38,265 nucleotides of DNA, taken from NCBI GenBank assembly GCA_965657495.1, contig CBFHPD010000164.1:1-38265 (forward strand). The letters run 5' to 3'. Below the pieces are notes generated by a model that had not been told where the DNA came from, did not search any database, and worked only from the letters and a program-made list of their open reading frames with translations. Positions 30,558 to 35,647 of the stretch are shown here, piece after piece. Source of the stretch: JALQTD01 sp965657495. Its GTDB lineage: Bacteria; Bacteroidota; Bacteroidia; Flavobacteriales_D; Sanyastnellaceae. The translations under genes and the position numbers were made by a program. Position 1 is the first letter of the stretch. Each line of letters begins with the position of its first letter.

Positions 30558-32072
30558 CCCGGCAAATGTCACGCCCGCCTGGGACTCCAAGGTGTCCTCA
30601 GTCAGGCAAGACAACGCCAGTACCGCCAAGAACAACGAAACCGCCACCCGGTCCCGGACGGGCACGCCCCGTGCACTCAGCACCAACACGGCCACCCACA
30701 ACAAAAAGGCCAACGGCCCGCCCGCCAAGAAAAACGACACGTATTGGTTGTGCGCCCGCAGCCGGAAGGCCGGCTGAAGCGGCGACTCCAACGCATCATA
30801 CGCCTCCGCAAACGACCGGTTCAGGTCCCCGGTCCCCACACCCCAAACCGGCGCCCCCTGCGCGATCCACCGCGCGGCCCGCAGAAAATGCAGGCGCTGC
30901 ACCACGCTGTGCCCCGACGGATTCCCCCCATCCCAAGCGTTCAGCACTTCGAAGCGCAGCACGTCCCACCGGCGCCTGAGGCCGGAGTGGTTGAGCTCAA
31001 AAGCGGTGGGAATGCCGCGTTCGATGTGCGCGATTTGGTCCGCGCTCAACGCCTCCACGCCCACCGAGTCCTTGGGCAGCTGCAGCGAGGTCAGGTGCCG
31101 GATCAAGGTCATCTTGAGCTCCTGATTCCGGCCATCCAGCCCGTCGAAATCCACCGCGCTCCGCCGGTTCCAAACCGGCCGCATCTCCCGCTCCGCCAAC
31201 CGCGTCCAAACGAATTCATCTCCCTCCCGCAAGGTGCGCTCCGGGTCGTGAAAGTAATGCGTTCCCGCCTCCGACCGCTCGGGCAGGCTGGCCAGGTCGG
31301 GCCGCACCGGCCGGAGCGCCCACGCCGCCCACAGCACAGCGATCACCGCGGCGCCCACCGCCCCGAGTGCTCCACGGCGCGCCCATTTCCGCGGCACCCC
31401 GATCCGGTCGAGTCCCACCGTCGCCGCCAGCAGCACCGCGACCGCAGGCAGCAACAAGGCGCCTGTCAACGTGGCGGTCTTCCAAATCACAGCCCCGCCG
31501 AGGACCGTCAAGGCAAGCGGCACGGGCAACCGGGCGGTGCGCTGCAACCATTTGGCCCACCACCACGCCGTGCCGAAGGCGATGAACAAGCTCAATCGGA
31601 TGTGCGAAACGAACGGCGACCAATCCCGCGGCGCGAGCGGTCCTTCCCGAAGCAGCCCTTGCCCCAGCACGGCGACGCACCCCGCTACCAGCGCGAAGGC
31701 CCAAACCTTCGGCACCCACGCCATCACGCGCTCCCGGTTCCACCGCCCCGTGATGAGGATGAGCGGAAACGCCAGCAGGGGTGCCTTGATGCGCAGCACG
31801 TTCCACCCCTCGGCCGCATCTTCCGTCCACAGCAGGCCGAGCGCATGCCATCCCCAAAGCGCCAACACCGCCCAAAGCGGCGCCTGCACGCGATGAAAAT
31901 GCCACCCGCGCCCCGGCCCACGCAGCAGCGGCCCGTTCACCGCCCGATCCGCCGCCCACGCTAAAATGCACAGGAAGGCCCCCTGCGACATGAGCCACGT
32001 CGAAAACGGCATCGCCACGAGCGTGACCCCGATGCCCGCCGCGTACAGCCGGTCGACCCACGCCTTTTGCAT
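30480..32072 (-). CDS. O-antigen ligase-like membrane protein (Wzy/WaaL family)
   Basis: A 530-residue polytopic membrane protein with about ten to twelve helices, several in runs (FSTWLMSQGAFLCILAWAAD, ARLPVPLALTVLGGAVI, PLAFLLWVAVLVLSARGV). A large periplasmic loop lies between about 255 and 410, ending with RAHNQYVSFFLAGG, the Wzy_C-type block with the His-Asn-x-Tyr motif. It should join a sugar polymer to a lipid carrier or polymerise it, with the GT2-GT9 fusion as probable partner. The ATG shares a base with the ctpA stop (TGATG). Its 3' end overlaps that of the fusion by 78 bases on opposite strands, with no terminator between them. Confidence 0.8.
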   Translation of the reverse strand: MQKAWVDRLYAAGIGVTLVAMPFSTWLMSQGAFLCILAWAADRAVNGPLLRGPGRGWHFHRVQAPLWAVLALWGWHALGLLWTEDAAEGWNVLRIKAPLLAFPLILITGRWNRERVMAWVPKVWAFALVAGCVAVLGQGLLREGPLAPRDWSPFVSHIRLSLFIAFGTAWWWAKWLQRTARLPVPLALTVLGGAVIWKTATLTGALLLPAVAVLLAATVGLDRIGVPRKWARRGALGAVGAAVIAVLWAAWALRPVRPDLASLPERSEAGTHYFHDPERTLREGDEFVWTRLAEREMRPVWNRRSAVDFDGLDGRNQELKMTLIRHLTSLQLPKDSVGVEALSADQIAHIERGIPTAFELNHSGLRRRWDVLRFEVLNAWDGGNPSGHSVVQRLHFLRAARWIAQGAPVWGVGTGDLNRSFAEAYDALESPLQPAFRLRAHNQYVSFFLAGGPLAFLLWVAVLVLSARGVPVRDRVAVSLFLAVLALSCLTEDTLESQAGVTFAGLFLGLFGRRGGEDGGDRDVEPAVSG

Positions 32073-33745
32073 CAGTCCTGCGGGCCCGCGAGCAACGCTC
32101 GATAAGATTGGTTTTCAAGCAATTCCACGGCCTTCAGCAGTTCCTTGTCCGTGGCTTGCGTCCAGGCGATGTACCGGTCGAGCGGGTGCATCCGCATCAC
32201 CAGTTCGTGCTCGATGCTCTCCTGGATCTCCGCGCGGAAACGGGCCAAATCCCGCCGCACATCCGCCTTCAACACCGCCTCCAACGCCAAAAACGCCGCC
32301 GAATCCACCTCAAAAAACTGTTCCTCCCGCGCCTCCTGTTCCAACCGCTCAAACACCTCAAGCGACCGCGCGGCGTACGGCACCGGCTGCTCCACCGCAA
32401 ACGCCACAAAGGCCTCCCAGTCTTCCTCGCTCAGCGACCACCCGTCCAAGATCAGCGTGTCGTGCTCGGCCGCCCAACGCGTTCCGAAGTCGAAGATCAC
32501 GCCGGCCTCGAGCATCCCCTCGTGCACGTAGCTCATGTACGCGACGGGCACTTCCACGTCGGGTTCAATGCCCACGCCATCGCGCACCAACCGCCCGTTT
32601 TGGGTCGTGAAGGTCTTGATGAGCGAGTCCGCAATCGTGCTTCCACCGGCGCCGTAGTCGTAGCGCTGAATGCACCGTCCGCTGGGGGTGTAATACTTGG
32701 AAACGGTCACTTTCAGCCGGGTGCCATAGGCCAAATCTTTCGTCTGTTGCACCAATCCCTTCCCGAAGCTTTGCTGCCCGATGACCACCCCGCGATCGTA
32801 GTCCTGGAAGGTCCCCGCCACGATTTCACTCGCCGAGGCCGATTCGCCGTCGATGAGCACCGCGAGCGGAATGTCTCCGGCAAAGGCCGGGCCCATCGTC
32901 TTGTAATGTTGGTCGCGGCTCGGGTCCTTCGCATGCGTGGTCGCCACGGTCATGTCCTTCTCAATGAACAGGTTGGCCAAAGCAATCGCCTCGTGCACGA
33001 GCCCGCCACCGTTCCCCCGCAAGTCCAGCACCACCGCCCCGATGTCCAACGAATCTTTGAGCGCCTTGTACGCCAAACGCACTTCTGCCGCACTCCCGCG
33101 TGTGAACCGCGAGAAGGCGATGTAGCCGATGCTGTCCCCCACGAGCCCCGAATACGGCACCGCAGGCACTTCGATTTTCTCCCGCACAAAAGCGAAATCC
33201 AACGGTTCCTCCGTGCCCCATCGCTCCACCTGCAAGTCCAGCGTCGAACCCGTCGCCCCGTCGAGCAAGTCGAGCGCGGTCCCTTCATCCAACCCGCGGA
33301 TGTCCCGCCCGTCCACGTGGGTGATGACGTCCCCCACCTTCAATCCCCCGCGCTCCGCTGGAAACCCCGGCAGCAATTCCGTGACGGTCAATGCGCCGTG
33401 CAGCTCGTAAATCGTCGCCCCCACGCCGCCGTACTCGCCCGTGGTCATGAACCGCAGGTCCTCCACCCGCGACTCGGGGTAATACACCGTGTAGGGGTCC
33501 AAGCTCTCCACCATCGCCTCGATGCCGGTTTCCATGATGGCCCCCGGTTGGATCTCATCGACGTAGTGGATGTTGAGCTCACGGAACAGGGCGTTGAGGA
33601 TCTCGAGTTGCTTCGAGATTTCAAAGTAGTTCTCCCGCACCATGGGGGTAAACGCCCAACCCGCACCCGCTAGCGCGAGGACGATTCCGATGTGCTTCAG
33701 CCCCTTCCGTTGTTTTCCGTCATGCATGCTCTTCGGGTTTGTCAT
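32072..33745 (-). CDS. ctpA: C-terminal processing peptidase (S41 family)
   Basis: A 557-residue periplasmic or membrane-anchored serine protease. One N-terminal helix (about 18-36) anchors it, a helical region follows, then a PDZ domain (about 105-175; GGVGATIYELHGALTV, GGLKVGDVITHVDG), then the tail-specific protease core with LDLRGNGGGLV, the catalytic region GESASASEIVAGTF (Ser304 the likely nucleophile) and GQQSFGKGLVQ (Lys329), a Ser-Lys dyad. The C-terminal 150 residues are helical. Two starts are possible: ATG 33745, which overlaps the rnpA end by 26 bases, or ATG 33727 (Met7). It lies in the hemD-rnpA-ctpA series typical of Bacteroidota. Confidence 0.94.
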   Translation of the reverse strand: MTNPKSMHDGKQRKGLKHIGIVLALAGAGWAFTPMVRENYFEISKQLEILNALFRELNIHYVDEIQPGAIMETGIEAMVESLDPYTVYYPESRVEDLRFMTTGEYGGVGATIYELHGALTVTELLPGFPAERGGLKVGDVITHVDGRDIRGLDEGTALDLLDGATGSTLDLQVERWGTEEPLDFAFVREKIEVPAVPYSGLVGDSIGYIAFSRFTRGSAAEVRLAYKALKDSLDIGAVVLDLRGNGGGLVHEAIALANLFIEKDMTVATTHAKDPSRDQHYKTMGPAFAGDIPLAVLIDGESASASEIVAGTFQDYDRGVVIGQQSFGKGLVQQTKDLAYGTRLKVTVSKYYTPSGRCIQRYDYGAGGSTIADSLIKTFTTQNGRLVRDGVGIEPDVEVPVAYMSYVHEGMLEAGVIFDFGTRWAAEHDTLILDGWSLSEEDWEAFVAFAVEQPVPYAARSLEVFERLEQEAREEQFFEVDSAAFLALEAVLKADVRRDLARFRAEIQESIEHELVMRMHPLDRYIAWTQATDKELLKAVELLENQSYRALLAGPQD

Positions 33746-34145
33746 CGGAGGCCCGGGCCGCGGTGTGCGCGCTGAGTCGGCGAATCAGTTTGCGCATGGC
33801 GGTTTGGCACAAGGGCCAATCGGGCATCTCCTTCCCTACAAAGATGAGCACGATTGCCCATTGTTCGCCCCTTCCGGCCACTTCGGTTTCAAACGCGGCA
33901 CGTTCGAGCCGCCACGCCTCGCGCACGAGCCGCTTGATTCGGTTCCGATCGACCGCGCGCTTGAAGGCCCGCTTGGGCACGCTGACCATGAGCTGGGTCG
34001 GCACGGCTTGCGGCAGGGGGATGCGGACGCACCGGGTGATGAACGGGAACGATTTGACCACGTCCCCGCCCTCGAATGCCCGGCCGATGAGGGTGCGGGA
34101 TTTGAGGCGTTGGGCAAGGGGAAACCCCAGGGGCCGTGCTCCCAC
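33720..34145 (-). CDS. rnpA: Ribonuclease P protein component
   Basis: The protein subunit of RNase P, which with the M1-type RNA trims tRNA 5' leaders. 141 residues from a GTG start at 34145; the family box SVPKRAFKRAVDRNRIKRLV is intact (Arg67-Asn68-Arg69), preceded by KSFPFITRCVRIPL, where most bacteria have the aromatic cleft. Unlike most bacteria, where rnpA follows rpmH near the origin, here it lies between hemD and ctpA, as in other Bacteroidota. Its stop codon overlaps the ctpA reading frame. Confidence 0.94.
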   Translation of the reverse strand: MGARPLGFPLAQRLKSRTLIGRAFEGGDVVKSFPFITRCVRIPLPQAVPTQLMVSVPKRAFKRAVDRNRIKRLVREAWRLERAAFETEVAGRGEQWAIVLIFVGKEMPDWPLCQTAMRKLIRRLSAHTAARASDDKPEEHA

Positions 34146-34149
34146 GGGG

Positions 34150-34893
34150 TTATTTCTCGTTGATGTAGTGCTCGATGGCCATCGTCATCGACGGCGCAGA
34201 CGGGAGCGGCGCCGGGATGTCCACGCGCAGGTTCGCCTTTTTCGCGGCGGCTGCTGTAGTGGTGCCAAAGGTGGCAATGCGGGTATCGCCTTGCTCAAAA
34301 TCCGGGAAGTTTTTGAACAGGCTCTCGATGCCACTGGGGCTGTAAAACACGAGCATGTCGTACTTCACGTCGCTCAAGTCGCTCAAGTCGCTGCACACCG
34401 TTCGGTACATCACAGCCTTCGAGTAGTCGAGCTTGATGTCGTCCAGGATTTCAGGGATGGACGGCTTGAGTAAATCGCTGCAGGGCAACAAAAACTTCTC
34501 CTTCTTGTGCTTCTTCAAGCTGTCGACCATGTCCTGGAACCGTTGCTTGCCGTGGAAAATCCGGCGCTTCCGGTAGGTCACGTACTTCTGCAAATAGTAC
34601 GCAGTGGACTCGCTGATGCAGAAGTACTTCATGGTGTCGGGAACTTCGAAGCGAAGCTCTTCGGCGAGCCGGAAGTAGTGGTCCGCAGCGTTGCGCGAGG
34701 TCAAAATGACCGCGGTGTGAGCGGCCAAGTCCACGCGCTGTTGGCGGAATTCTTGCGCATCAATGCCTTCCACGTGAATGAACGGGCGGAAGTCGATGGT
34801 CAGTTTCTGACGTTCAGCCAAATCGAAATACGGAGACTTCTCCGTGGTCGGCTTGGGCTGTGAGATCAGGATGGTCTTGATCTTTTTTGCCAT
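34150..34893 (-). CDS. hemD: Uroporphyrinogen-III synthase
   Basis: Closes the tetrapyrrole ring of hydroxymethylbilane with inversion of ring D. The 247-residue protein from ATG 34893 matches the Bacteroidota form: KTILISQPKPTTEKSPYFDL, DFRPFIHVEGIDAQEFRQQR, ILTSRNAADHYFRLAEE, FFSPSG-type run seen as LVFYSPSGIESLFKNFPDFE, and PSAPSMTMAIEHYI at the end. An ATG six codons upstream (34911) is less likely because the family begins near MAKK. A 9-base tandem repeat encodes SDLSDLSD. It follows DUF4271 by 27 bases and precedes rnpA by 4 bases. The Bacteroidota form is often not recognised by sequence alone because HemD diverges fast. Confidence 0.92.
   Translation of the reverse strand: MAKKIKTILISQPKPTTEKSPYFDLAERQKLTIDFRPFIHVEGIDAQEFRQQRVDLAAHTAVILTSRNAADHYFRLAEELRFEVPDTMKYFCISESTAYYLQKYVTYRKRRIFHGKQRFQDMVDSLKKHKKEKFLLPCSDLLKPSIPEILDDIKLDYSKAVMYRTVCSDLSDLSDVKYDMLVFYSPSGIESLFKNFPDFEQGDTRIATFGTTTAAAAKKANLRVDIPAPLPSAPSMTMAIEHYINEK
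34369..34392. repeat. 9-base tandem repeat in hemD
   Basis: The 9-base unit GTCGCTCAA occurs twice in full (34369-34377 and 34378-34386) followed by 6 bases of a third copy. It is in frame and encodes Ser-Asp-Leu repeats, so slippage would add or remove three residues without a frameshift. Confidence 0.8.
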
Positions 34894-34920
34894 AGAAAGG
34901 TGGTCGTTCAATGCCCTCCC

Positions 34921-35634
34921 TCACCCTTCGAGCAGCGCCGAGAGCAGCACCCAAGTCGGGACGAGTTCGAGGGTGCAAAGGTACGCAAATCCCCAACCAA
35001 TTGAAAGTCCGTTCAACCGCACCATTTGCAGCAAGCGAATCCCGCGCCAGGCCACGAAAAAAACGAACGTCGTCCAATACATGTCACGTGCTGCGAGGAC
35101 CTCACTGTCCAACCGACTCCGCACCGCAACGACCAAAACCTCCACCACCAACACCACCGTCAGCGCATTCCGAAGCAGGCGATCCGTTTCGGCATGTTGC
35201 CAAGACATTTCACGCGATTCCACCATCCATCCCCCTAAGTGCCGGGCGGCGCTGCGCAACGGAATCAACCCCAGCCCGACCGCAAGCCCCACCAGGCCAC
35301 CCTGCCAACCGTTGCCCGGTACGCCATCCCATGCGAAAGGCAGCTCCGTCATCCACGGACCCCGGCTGGACCCCATGGACGCCACCCATCCGAGCAGCCC
35401 CCATCCCAGTACCCCCAGGAGGTGGCTCATGAAAATGCCCATCGTACTCCCTCCTTCTACGTGCCGCCCAAACCACATGGCCCGCGGGTTGATCAAGCCG
35501 CTCCAGGTGAGCTGCCATTCACCGGGATGCACCATCCGCAAAACAGCCAACACGCCCACCACCAAGAGCACCCCGGCCAATCCGGGGTACAACAATTCCC
35601 AAGGGGCGAGGGGCAGGGGGGTGCCTTCGAACAT
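34921..35634 (-). CDS. DUF4271 family membrane protein
   Basis: A 237-residue protein with six to seven predicted helices (LLYPGLAGVLLVVGVLAVL first, VGLAVGLGLIPL, ALTVVLVVEVLVVAV, WTTFVFFVAWRGIRLLQMV and WGFAYLCTLELVPTWVLL). The last two helices with RGIRLLQMV and YLCTLELVPTW are the family hallmarks. Starts at ATG 35634, MFEGTPLPLAPWELLYPG; a longer open frame reaches 35748 but runs back into the gene before it. It stands directly before hemD, as in Flavobacteria, and is sometimes suggested to be linked to heme or membrane biogenesis, which is not proven. Confidence 0.85.
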   Translation of the reverse strand: MFEGTPLPLAPWELLYPGLAGVLLVVGVLAVLRMVHPGEWQLTWSGLINPRAMWFGRHVEGGSTMGIFMSHLLGVLGWGLLGWVASMGSSRGPWMTELPFAWDGVPGNGWQGGLVGLAVGLGLIPLRSAARHLGGWMVESREMSWQHAETDRLLRNALTVVLVVEVLVVAVRSRLDSEVLAARDMYWTTFVFFVAWRGIRLLQMVRLNGLSIGWGFAYLCTLELVPTWVLLSALLEG

Positions 35635-35638
35635 GCGG

Positions 35639-35646
35639 CAAAGTTC
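35639..35646 (-). promoter_or_regulatory. -7-like element before DUF4271
   Basis: Minus-strand GAACTTTG ends 4 bases before ATG 35634. It lies within the 13-base gap after the surface-protein gene. Matching positions are AnnTTTG; the first base is G, as at recO and purQ. It would give the DUF4271-hemD-rnpA-ctpA series its own transcript start. Confidence 0.35.
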
Positions 35647-35647
35647 G

